9,791 bases of DNA, from the NCBI GenBank assembly GCA_002387735.1, contig DGKJ01000008.1:29900-39690 (forward strand), read 5' to 3'. Source of the DNA: Bacteriovoracaceae bacterium UBA4573. Its GTDB lineage: Bacteria > Bdellovibrionota > UBA1018 > UBA923. Every line of letters begins with the position of its first letter. The stretch's first letter is position 1. The translations under genes were made by a program, and so were the position numbers. Below the pieces are notes generated by a model. It did no database searches. It was not told the origin of the DNA and saw only the letters and a program-made list of their open reading frames with translations. This document shows, piece by piece, positions 1 to 5,878 of the stretch.

Positions 1-737
1 ATTGGGTTCTGTAAATCTAGACGGCGCCCACAGGCAATGGCGGTGCGTAGAATCCACGCCATGTAGGATTGCGGCGAAAAAAAGGAATCCTGCGAGCGGA
101 CGAGTCCATCCCCGAGATCGACAAAAACTTCGTCAAATGGATTGACCAACACTTCACGGCAGGATGATCGATCCAGCGCTTCGGTTAATGGCCCGTGTCC
201 GTGAAATTCATGGTGCACGCGGTTTACCAGGGCGGCTCTCAGATTAGGCCCCAGCTTTTGTTCGGGGTCCAGTTCCTGCAAACACGATTCAATTTCAGGG
301 CGAAGGCGAGAGTTTGTAAATTCGATGCGATTTTGATTGGCAGTGCGTGAACAATAAATTTCAGCCAGCTTTTCGATTAAGCGCCGCTGTTCGGCAAAAG
401 TTGAAACGGTGCGAGTGGGTTCTGGTTGCCATCGTAATTCGTAGGGACCAATACGTAGTGAAGCAGCCGATGGCCAAGCCGTGGACCGATGGGGTTCCAA
501 TTTGTTGGCCCCTAAATAAGTTCCATTGCGCGATCCAAGGTCCCGTACCTCAACCTGGTTTTCGACCACTACTATTTCTGCGTGAAAACGTGACACCGTG
601 GGAAACTGAAGCGGTACTTCTGCGAGCGAAGTATTGCCCAATGTTATTTGATTCCCGGTTAAACGGTGGGTGCTAAGAATCCGACCTTCGCCTAGCACGC
701 GAAGTTCAATGGCCCGGTTCAATCGAGTATTCTCCAT
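1..737 (-). CDS. cpaF: FHA domain fused to CpaF/TadA-type secretion ATPase (Tad pilus), 3' end cut by window
   Basis: Reading the minus strand from 737 to 1 gives 245 codons with no stop, so the C-terminal part lies outside the window. Residues about 10-105 are an FHA domain, which binds phosphothreonine: SRFHAEI (49-55) and DLGSRNGTYLG (66-76) are its hallmark motifs. Residues about 165-245 match the N-terminal region of CpaF/TadA ATPases: HGPLTEAL (181-188), REVLVNP then VFVDLGDGL (194-212), and GRRLDLQNP (237-245). The Walker A and B motifs would follow outside the window. In the family this ATPase powers assembly of Tad/Flp pili at the inner membrane. The gene overlaps the secretin gene by 19 bases if ATG 737 is used. 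That ATG has no Shine-Dalgarno. TTG at 722 has GGAG nine bases upstream and a 4-base TTGA overlap with the secretin stop, so it may be the real start. FHA fusion is sure; pilus role rests on the CpaF motifs and the secretin neighbour. Confidence 0.9.
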   Translation of the reverse strand, partial: MENTRLNRAIELRVLGEGRILSTHRLTGNQITLGNTSLAEVPLQFPTVSRFHAEIVVVENQVEVRDLGSRNGTYLGANKLEPHRSTAWPSAASLRIGPYELRWQPEPTRTVSTFAEQRRLIEKLAEIYCSRTANQNRIEFTNSRLRPEIESCLQELDPEQKLGPNLRAALVNRVHHEFHGHGPLTEALDRSSCREVLVNPFDEVFVDLGDGLVRSQDSFFSPQSYMAWILRTAIACGRRLDLQNP

Positions 738-2170
738 TTAGTATCGAAGTTCAAACCCCGTTCCGAGTCGAGCGGAGTTTTGCGGTGTTCAACGCCAAAA
801 CGTGGAAGGAATGCGACCAGTAGTTCGCTTTCGCGATTCTGGAATCTGCGTGATTTAAAAAGCTCCCCCAATAGCGGAATGTCCCCTAAAATTGGGAGCT
901 TTTCGATATCCTTGCTCTGAGAGGCGTGAAAAAGGCCCGTGAGCAATATGGGTTTGTTTTCCACCGCGTCGATTTCAGTGCTTAGTGAATTTCGTCGTAT
1001 GCCCGGAATACCATCGATGGCCGAGGCTTCATCGAGCGAACTAGTGGATGTTTCAATCTTGGCCCGAATCACATTTCCCGCGATTCCGGCGATATGCACT
1101 TTGAGTTTCAGTCCATAATGCTTCCAGACAACCTTATTTTCGTAGCGGCCGGTTACTCGCAGCGGAATCTCGCCACCAGCGGCGAGCTCTGCTGCGGAAC
1201 CGCTTTTAAGCGCAAGTAAAGGTTCAGCTAATACTTTGGCCTCTCCCCGGCGGGCCAGGTGCAAGAGGTCAGCGCTCCATTTCGGTCCGAACGCGATCGA
1301 AGAGGGGGATACGACGCCCGCGCCGGCCACGAGGCCGGGCCAGCGAAGGCCCAGTACTTCGTGAGCGCTCCGGGTTAGTTCAAGCAAAAACACCCGTACT
1401 GTAATTGACGGAGTGATTCGCATGGGGATCTGGAGGTGATTTTCAATGTTGGGGATCACCGAAGAAGCTAGTTCGTAGGCTTGATCGACTTGCTCGGGGG
1501 TGGCCACTTGACCATCGATAAAAAAACGGTTTCCGGCGTGAGTGATGTCCACGCGATCGAGACCGTTTTTTTCAAGTAGTTGTTTGGCCTGTAGAGCCAA
1601 GCTTTCACGGAGCGCGGTGGTAGTGGTCGCGAGGACCGTGATTTTAGGTTTGGTCCGCAAAAGTAGCAGAAGGTTGCGATAGCTTTCCCGTTGTTCAATT
1701 ACGCCCTCGAGTATTTTTTGACCCCCCAAACTCCTGAGTTTTGCGCCTCGAATGGCTCCGACCAACGTAGCATCGCCTGGAGCGGTAGATTTATGTAACT
1801 TTTCGCGAACCACCACGTCGATCTTGGCGGGCGCGCCGTCGTTTGCTTCTACTAGAAGCTGAGCCCGGCCTGGGGCGTGGGCAAGAATCACAGGGCCCGA
1901 AGCGGTGTTTTTTATAGAAGCGACGCTTTGAGGTGAAATTCGGAGGGAGTCCGCCGAGGCCTGGCCGGTCTGTTCCAAAGGGTATCGCTCTCCGACTCGT
2001 AGCAGAATTTGGGGGACGAAACCCATGGTTATTGGAGAAGCGTCCGGATCGGCTTCTAGGGTGTCGCTGATTTCGATAGTGTCATCGGTCCCGAATATCG
2101 GGGGGGCGAATAATGTGAAATTGAGTACTAGGGCTCCGATCGCGCCAAAAGACAATCTAGTAAAACGCAT
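719..2170 (-). CDS. cpaC: CpaC/RcpA-type secretin, outer-membrane channel of a Tad/Flp pilus
   Basis: This 483-residue protein has a signal peptide (RFTRLSFGAIGALVLNFTLF, residues 2-21). Residues about 50-125 resemble the beta-rich N-terminal domain of pilus secretins. A BON-like region lies around 205-245, and the secretin domain spans about 253-458. Secretin hallmarks are the KVLAEPLLAL stretch (312-321), the glycine-rich GGEIPLRV (332-339), LPILGDIPLLGELFKS (425-440) and the terminal ELLVAFLPR strand (449-457). Secretins form a multimeric ring in the outer membrane; in Tad systems the Flp pilus passes through it. Length fits CpaC (about 420-600) better than the larger GspD or PilQ. A GGAGG sits 15 bases before ATG 2170, which is long; GAAG at 9 bases is an alternative. 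The next gene on the same strand is an overlapping FHA-CpaF ATPase, supporting a Tad operon. A sigma-54-type promoter lies just upstream. The secretin call is firm; the Tad subtype is likely. Confidence 0.9.
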   Translation of the reverse strand: MRFTRLSFGAIGALVLNFTLFAPPIFGTDDTIEISDTLEADPDASPITMGFVPQILLRVGERYPLEQTGQASADSLRISPQSVASIKNTASGPVILAHAPGRAQLLVEANDGAPAKIDVVVREKLHKSTAPGDATLVGAIRGAKLRSLGGQKILEGVIEQRESYRNLLLLLRTKPKITVLATTTTALRESLALQAKQLLEKNGLDRVDITHAGNRFFIDGQVATPEQVDQAYELASSVIPNIENHLQIPMRITPSITVRVFLLELTRSAHEVLGLRWPGLVAGAGVVSPSSIAFGPKWSADLLHLARRGEAKVLAEPLLALKSGSAAELAAGGEIPLRVTGRYENKVVWKHYGLKLKVHIAGIAGNVIRAKIETSTSSLDEASAIDGIPGIRRNSLSTEIDAVENKPILLTGLFHASQSKDIEKLPILGDIPLLGELFKSRRFQNRESELLVAFLPRFGVEHRKTPLDSERGLNFDTKWRILD

Positions 2171-2202
2171 AGTTTTGACTTCAAACCTCCAGGTGCGCCT
2201 TT

Positions 2203-2219
2203 AGCAAGGCCCGCGCCAA
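2203..2219 (-). promoter_or_regulatory. Sigma-54 (-24/-12) promoter for the secretin/FHA-CpaF operon
   Basis: The minus strand reads TTGGCGCG-GGCC-TTGCT, which aligns position for position with the sigma-54 consensus TTGGCACG-N4-TTGCW. There is one mismatch (G for A), and the invariant GG and GC are correctly spaced. The predicted start, about 12 bases after the -12 GC, falls near 2192. That leaves a leader of about 22 bases containing the GGAGG at 2186-2190 before ATG 2170. No second match was seen by eye elsewhere in the window. Sigma-54 promoters need an AAA+ activator, and one is encoded at 4089-5195. The site lies in an intergenic region in the right orientation, which adds weight. Confidence 0.7.
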
Positions 2220-2226
2220 CACCTGA

Positions 2227-2256
2227 TTGACACCAAACACTCCCCTACAGTATGGT
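2227..2256 (+). promoter_or_regulatory. Sigma-70-type promoter for the small basic protein and metK
   Basis: A perfect -35 TTGACA (2227-2232) is followed after 18 bases by TATGGT (2251-2256), which keeps four of six -10 consensus bases. The transcription start would be near 2263, about 32 bases before the small gene's ATG. It is divergent from the sigma-54 promoter, with only 7 bases between the two elements, so the two polymerase forms may compete for the same short region. Confidence 0.6.
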
Positions 2257-2294
2257 GACTTTTTTTAAGGTTTTAATGAAGGAGAACCAACCCC

Positions 2295-2420
2295 ATGGCA
2301 TCACGCACAGGTAGAACGCGTTTACAGCGAAAGACCCGAAAGGCGCGAAAGGGAAAGGCACGAAAGCGCCAGGCGCGCAACAAGGGCACAACCCCAAAGT
2401 TTTCGGTTCATCTCAACTAA
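2295..2420 (+). CDS. Very basic 41-residue protein, probable RNA/ribosome or DNA binder
   Basis: This short frame has ATG at 2295 with AAGGAG at 2279-2284, ten bases upstream, and a good promoter before it, so it is likely a real gene. Of its 41 residues about 17 are Arg or Lys, nearly all within residues 4-30 (for example RKTRKARKGKARKRQARNK, 12-30). Acidic residues are absent. The tail, GTTPKFSVHLN (31-41), is different and may be a conserved end. Such composition is known from small ribosomal proteins (bTHX, bL34-like) and histone-like nucleoid peptides, but I recognise no family signature and give no name. It lies 29 bases before metK on the same strand and is probably cotranscribed. The cluster of basic residues makes binding to nucleic acid the natural inference; the target is unknown. 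Confidence 0.7.
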   Translation: MASRTGRTRLQRKTRKARKGKARKRQARNKGTTPKFSVHLN

Positions 2421-2449
2421 CTAGAAGTTCACATCAAAAAGGTAAATTC

Positions 2450-3631
2450 ATGAGCGCAAATCATCTTCAAAGTCGTTATCTTTTCACCAGTGAATCTGTC
2501 ACCGAAGGCCATCCAGATAAACTTTGCGATAAGGTTTCAGACGCAGTGCTTGATGCCTTTTTGAAACAAGATCCAAAAGCGCGAGTCGCAGTCGAAACGC
2601 TTTCGGCGACCGGATTGATAGTGGTCGCCGGCCAAGTGACGGCTTCTGGCCACCCAATTGATGTTCAGGATATTGTACGTGGCGCAATTCGTGAAATTGG
2701 TTACGACTCATCGGACAAGGGGTTCGACTATAAAACTTGCGCTGTTTTAACACAGCTCGATAAACAGTCGCCCGACATTTCGCAAGGTGTAACAGAGGGC
2801 GAGGGGCTTCATAAAGAGCAAGGAGCCGGCGACCAAGGGCTAATGTTTGGCTACGCGATTGATGAAACTCCAGAGCACATGCCACTTTCGATTGATCTTT
2901 CCCACAAACTTGCGTTGCGTTTAACCGAGACTCGCAAATCCGGTTTGCTCCCATTTTTGCGTCCCGATGGCAAAACTCAGGTGACGGTTGAATATGAAGC
3001 AGATCGTCCGAAACGCATTGATGCGATCGTAGTTTCGAGTCAGCACGCTGAGTCGGCAACTTACGAGCAGATTCGCGAAGCGATCGTCGAAGAAGTTATT
3101 AAAAAGACAGTTCCCAAAGATCTACTCGATGCGAAAACAAAATATTTTATTAATCCTACCGGTCGTTTTGTTCTCGGTGGGCCTATGGGCGACACTGGTT
3201 TGACGGGACGAAAAATTATTGTCGACACTTACGGCGGACACGGCGCCGACGGTGGTGGAGCGTTTAGTGGTAAAGATCCAACGAAGGTAGATCGCTCTGC
3301 TTGTTATATGGCGCGTTATGCAGCCAAGAACGTGGTTGCCGCTGGATTGGCCCGTCGCTGTTTAGTTCAAGTGGCTTATGCGATCGGTGTGGCTGAGCCG
3401 GTTTCATTGATGGTGCACACTTTCGGTACAGAATCTTGTGCCCGGGAAAAAATTGAGACCGCAGTACGTGAGACTTTTAATTTCAAGCCGGCCGGCATCA
3501 TTAAGACGCTTCGTTTGGAGCGTCCGATTTATGCAAAAACGGCAGCCTACGGTCACTTTGGTCGTCGTGATCCTGAGTTTACTTGGGAAAACACAGATCA
3601 GGTTGATGCGTTGCGCTCACTCTGTCGCTAA
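2450..3631 (+). CDS. metK: S-adenosylmethionine synthetase (methionine adenosyltransferase)
   Basis: The enzyme makes S-adenosylmethionine from ATP and methionine, releasing phosphate and diphosphate in the cytosol; it is the cell's main methyl donor source. The 393 residues match the usual bacterial length (about 380-400). Family signatures are all present: GHPDK (20-24, with the catalytic histidine), the first MetK signature GAGDQGLMFGYA (125-136) and the glycine-rich GGGAFSGKDPTKVDRSA (268-284), a phosphate-binding loop. All three tandem domains are complete. AAGG at 2439-2442 lies seven bases before the ATG. The gene follows the small basic protein and is followed five bases later by a small membrane protein. 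I saw no SAM riboswitch: only 29 bases separate it from the upstream gene, and the leader before that gene is about 30 bases. Confidence 0.98.
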   Translation: MSANHLQSRYLFTSESVTEGHPDKLCDKVSDAVLDAFLKQDPKARVAVETLSATGLIVVAGQVTASGHPIDVQDIVRGAIREIGYDSSDKGFDYKTCAVLTQLDKQSPDISQGVTEGEGLHKEQGAGDQGLMFGYAIDETPEHMPLSIDLSHKLALRLTETRKSGLLPFLRPDGKTQVTVEYEADRPKRIDAIVVSSQHAESATYEQIREAIVEEVIKKTVPKDLLDAKTKYFINPTGRFVLGGPMGDTGLTGRKIIVDTYGGHGADGGGAFSGKDPTKVDRSACYMARYAAKNVVAAGLARRCLVQVAYAIGVAEPVSLMVHTFGTESCAREKIETAVRETFNFKPAGIIKTLRLERPIYAKTAAYGHFGRRDPEFTWENTDQVDALRSLCR

Positions 3632-3636
3632 AACGC

Positions 3637-3870
3637 GTGTACACGATTCTATTTTTGGTTCGATATCTTCCCTTTTGGGCGATACCCGCCGCGCTCATGC
3701 TTTTTGAGCTCGGCGTGTATCATTACAACCGTCGCAATCGAATCGGCCTATTCGGAAGCTTCGGTCTCTTCGCTGTCTTGGTCGTCGCGTCAATATTCTG
3801 GCTTGTTTTCGAGGGGTACTGGCGCGGTGGCCCCGCAGCAAAAAGGTTTTTAGAATACTACGGCTTTTAG
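3637..3870 (+). CDS. Small two-helix membrane protein, function unknown
   Basis: This 77-residue protein begins at GTG, five bases after the metK stop. No Shine-Dalgarno is visible, so translation probably depends on ribosomes finishing metK. Residues about 4-27 (rich in Leu, Phe, Ala, Ile) and about 38-60 (IGLFGSFGLFAVLVVASIFW and beyond) look like membrane helices. The loop between them, HYNRRNR (29-35), is strongly positive, so it should face the cytoplasm with both ends outside. The short tail contains WRGGPAAKRFLEYYGF (62-77). I do not recognise the family. An internal ATG (residue 21) would destroy the first helix, so GTG is preferred. Its reality rests on tight spacing with metK and coherent topology. 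Confidence 0.7.
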   Translation: MYTILFLVRYLPFWAIPAALMLFELGVYHYNRRNRIGLFGSFGLFAVLVVASIFWLVFEGYWRGGPAAKRFLEYYGF

Positions 3871-4006
3871 GCCTGTTGTCGGCATTAAACCAGAAACTGA
3901 AGTGATCTAAGTAGGTTAGAAGGTTTTCCTGTTAAATTATTAGGATTGTAGGAGTTTTTTTCCTCTCGTTCCCCTGACAATAATCAAAATTTTTGACGTT
4001 GGTAAA

Positions 4007-4034
4007 TTGACACGAGTTGGTTTCCTGTTAGCAT
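4007..4034 (+). promoter_or_regulatory. Sigma-70-type extended -10 promoter for the sigma-54 activator gene
   Basis: A perfect -35 TTGACA (4007-4012) is followed after 16 bases by TAGCAT (4029-4034), preceded by TG one base away (4026-4027), an extended -10 arrangement. The start would be near 4041, at the edge of a hairpin, about 48 bases before the GTG start at 4089. The rest of the 3871-4088 gap is AT-rich with T runs, and no clear hairpin terminator for the metK unit was seen in it. Confidence 0.6.
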
Positions 4035-4042
4035 CAAAAGAC

Positions 4043-4059
4043 AGGGCGGCAATCGCCCT
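4043..4059 (+). promoter_or_regulatory. Leader hairpin before the sigma-54 activator gene
   Basis: AGGGCG (4043-4048) and CGCCCT (4054-4059) form a perfect 6-base-pair GC-rich stem with a GCAAT loop. It begins at about +2 of the predicted transcript and lies 15 bases before the GGAGGA ribosome-binding site. Only three T residues follow, so it is a poor terminator. It could protect the 5' end of the mRNA or bind a regulator; this is inference. Confidence 0.4.
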
Positions 4060-4088
4060 TTGATCTTCTAGGACGGAGGACCAAGCGA

Positions 4089-5195
4089 GTGGGGGATGAC
4101 ATTCAAAAATCAGGGGAAAGAATCCCTTTAGACCATCTTTCCGCATGCGGAATGATCGGTCGTAGCCCAGCGATTCAAAAGGTATTCGAAGACATTCAAA
4201 AAGTAGCCGACTCAGACAGTACAGTTCTTATATCTGGCGAGTCGGGCACGGGAAAAGAGTTGGTCGCACGCGCGATACACATGCTCTCATCTAGGCGCAA
4301 TGCGTCGCTTGTCCCGGTTAACTGCGGAGCGATTCCGGGTGAATTGCTTGAGAGTGAACTGTTTGGCCACGTCAAAGGCGCTTTTACGGGCGCCATTTCC
4401 AATCGCCAGGGACGCTTTGAGTTGGCGCAGGGCGGCAGCATCTTTTTGGATGAAATCGGAGACATGCCATCGCTTTTGCAAGTGAAGTTGCTGCGTGTTT
4501 TGCAGGAACGCCAGTTCGAGCCAGTGGGTGGCACTAAAGCAATCGTCGCAGATGTTCGGATCATAGCAGCGACCAATCGTGATCTGGAAGAAGCGGTTAA
4601 AGAGAGAAGCTTTCGAGAAGATCTTTTTTATCGCCTAAACGTGATACCGATTCATATTCCCACGTTACGTGAACGCAAAGCGGACGTACCGGTTTTGATT
4701 GAACATTTTGCCCGTAAATTTTGTATCGAGAAAAAACGAAATATTTGTTTCGACGCTCCCGAAGTCATGGATCTGTTGTTGCGCTACGATTGGCCCGGCA
4801 ATGTGCGCGAATTGGAGAACCTAGTCGAACGCCTTGTTGTTTTTTGTGATGGAACCGTGCAGCTGAAAGACCTGCCCCCTAAAGTATTTGAACGTGTTGA
4901 ATTGGCCGCCAGCCGCCCTGGCGTTCAGGGTAGTTTTGGTTTTGCGACACATACTGCTCAAATGCTTGGCGCAGGAAATCTCGCGCTCGAAACCGGCGGT
5001 AGTGTGCCGCGTTTCATGTTGCCCGACGACGGGGTAGACTTGCGCGACCTCATCAATCAATTCGAAAACGATCTGCTCATGCAAGCACTCTCTCGCACTC
5101 GCGGTAATAAAAACAAGGCAAGCGAACTTCTCAAAATGAATCGCACCACCCTTGTGGAAAAACTAAAAAAGAAGAATCTGCAGTTCGAAGTGTGA
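4089..5195 (+). CDS. Sigma-54-dependent transcriptional activator, AAA+ plus Fis-type HTH, no sensor domain
   Basis: This enhancer-binding protein remodels the sigma-54 RNA polymerase closed complex using ATP. It is 368 residues. The AAA+ domain starts near residue 20: Walker A GESGTGKE (50-57), the sigma-54 contact loop GAFTGA (97-102, intact), Walker B GGSIFLDE (115-122), SFREDLFYRLNV with the conserved arginines (174-185), and GNVRELEN (237-244). A low-complexity linker (about 268-316) leads to a Fis-type helix-turn-helix (about 338-365). Only about 20 residues precede the AAA+ domain, so there is no receiver, GAF or PAS domain; such proteins (PspF is the known example) are controlled by a partner or by their amount. 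GTG 4089 has GGAGGA (4075-4080) eight bases upstream, which settles the start. The nearby sigma-54 promoter makes the secretin/FHA-CpaF operon a candidate target. Function is sure; target is inferred. Confidence 0.96.
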   Translation: MGDDIQKSGERIPLDHLSACGMIGRSPAIQKVFEDIQKVADSDSTVLISGESGTGKELVARAIHMLSSRRNASLVPVNCGAIPGELLESELFGHVKGAFTGAISNRQGRFELAQGGSIFLDEIGDMPSLLQVKLLRVLQERQFEPVGGTKAIVADVRIIAATNRDLEEAVKERSFREDLFYRLNVIPIHIPTLRERKADVPVLIEHFARKFCIEKKRNICFDAPEVMDLLLRYDWPGNVRELENLVERLVVFCDGTVQLKDLPPKVFERVELAASRPGVQGSFGFATHTAQMLGAGNLALETGGSVPRFMLPDDGVDLRDLINQFENDLLMQALSRTRGNKNKASELLKMNRTTLVEKLKKKNLQFEV

Positions 5196-5214
5196 GTCGG
5201 TGACCAAGCCTAGG

Positions 5215-5694
5215 TCATTTACCCATTACGCGTTCGGCAGTTCCTAGAGTTGATTCAGTATATTCTCGGTTTTTGCAAAAAGCGGCACCCTCTTCGGTTG
5301 AAACCCGCAATTCGTAAATAAAAGGAACCTGAGTCGAAGTTTCCATTGCCCACCATACTCGCCCGCCTGCATTGGCGGTGGTGACTAGAGCTTGATACTG
5401 AGAAAGGAGTTCCTCTTTATTGAGCGTGTAGGTAGCTCCCGTCGCACTTTCCATTAACCAAGCGTCGTTAGACATGAAGTACGCGGTTCCACAGTACCCT
5501 CCATTGCAATCAGGCATGGTCCAAAATTCCACTCGAACGGCGCCAAACACGCCGAGTCCATTTCCGGTGGAACGACCGGATCCGATCAATTGTACGCGAC
5601 AGGGGTAGGCCGTGCCTCGGAGCTCTGCGGCGTGAACCAAAGCGGCCGCCAGTGAAATAAAGATTAGTCCCAAAAAAGCGAGTGCAATACGCAT
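5215..5694 (-). CDS. Small secreted or periplasmic protein, unknown function
   Basis: The 159-residue product has a clear signal peptide: a hydrophobic stretch (LAFLGLIFISLAAALVHA, 5-22) with an AXB-like cleavage site after Ala22. The mature part has four cysteines (32, 63, 68 and 140), compatible with two disulfides, and a mostly beta-like pattern with aromatic residues (VEFWTM 55-60, WWAMET 114-119, PFIYELRV 124-131). There is no lipobox and I recognise no family. GGGGG about six bases before the ATG acts as the ribosome-binding site. It is convergent with the activator gene, with only 19 bases between the two stops. A 184-base gap separates it from the lipoprotein gene upstream; no convincing promoter or terminator was found there. 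Confidence 0.85.
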   Translation of the reverse strand: MRIALAFLGLIFISLAAALVHAAELRGTAYPCRVQLIGSGRSTGNGLGVFGAVRVEFWTMPDCNGGYCGTAYFMSNDAWLMESATGATYTLNKEELLSQYQALVTTANAGGRVWWAMETSTQVPFIYELRVSTEEGAAFCKNREYTESTLGTAERVMGK

Positions 5695-5878
5695 TAAAAA
5701 CCCCCAAAGTTGTAATTTTGCGATGTACGGCTCGAAGCTAATCTGACGAGTAGAGTTCGTAAATGAATTTTAGCGTGAACTGCCACGTTCGAAGTGCGCG
5801 TGTAGCTACTGCTAGGCCAAGATTTTTAGACGAAACATGAGGTGAACTCGCCGTTGGCTCTTCGGATAAAATCGAAAT

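Noticed and set aside
347..676. 109-codon plus-strand frame
   Set aside because: It lies opposite the FHA-CpaF coding frame, which has clear domain motifs; the plus-strand translation shows no family features.
2421..2449. SAM riboswitch before metK
   Set aside because: The 29-base gap is far too short for any known class, and the leader before the small gene is also too short.
2499..3059. 186-codon minus-strand frame inside metK
   Set aside because: It is the antisense shadow of a fully recognisable metK.
3871..4006. Terminator after the metK unit
   Set aside because: There are T runs but no stable stem before them; readthrough or a factor-dependent stop is equally possible.
5199..5219. 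TGACC/GGTCA hairpin between the convergent stops, as a two-way terminator
   Set aside because: The stem is only five base pairs and no T run follows on either strand.
5763..5840. 25-codon plus-strand frame in the gap between the secreted protein and the lipoprotein gene
   Set aside because: It has no ribosome-binding site and no distinctive composition, and it is divergent from both neighbours' strand.
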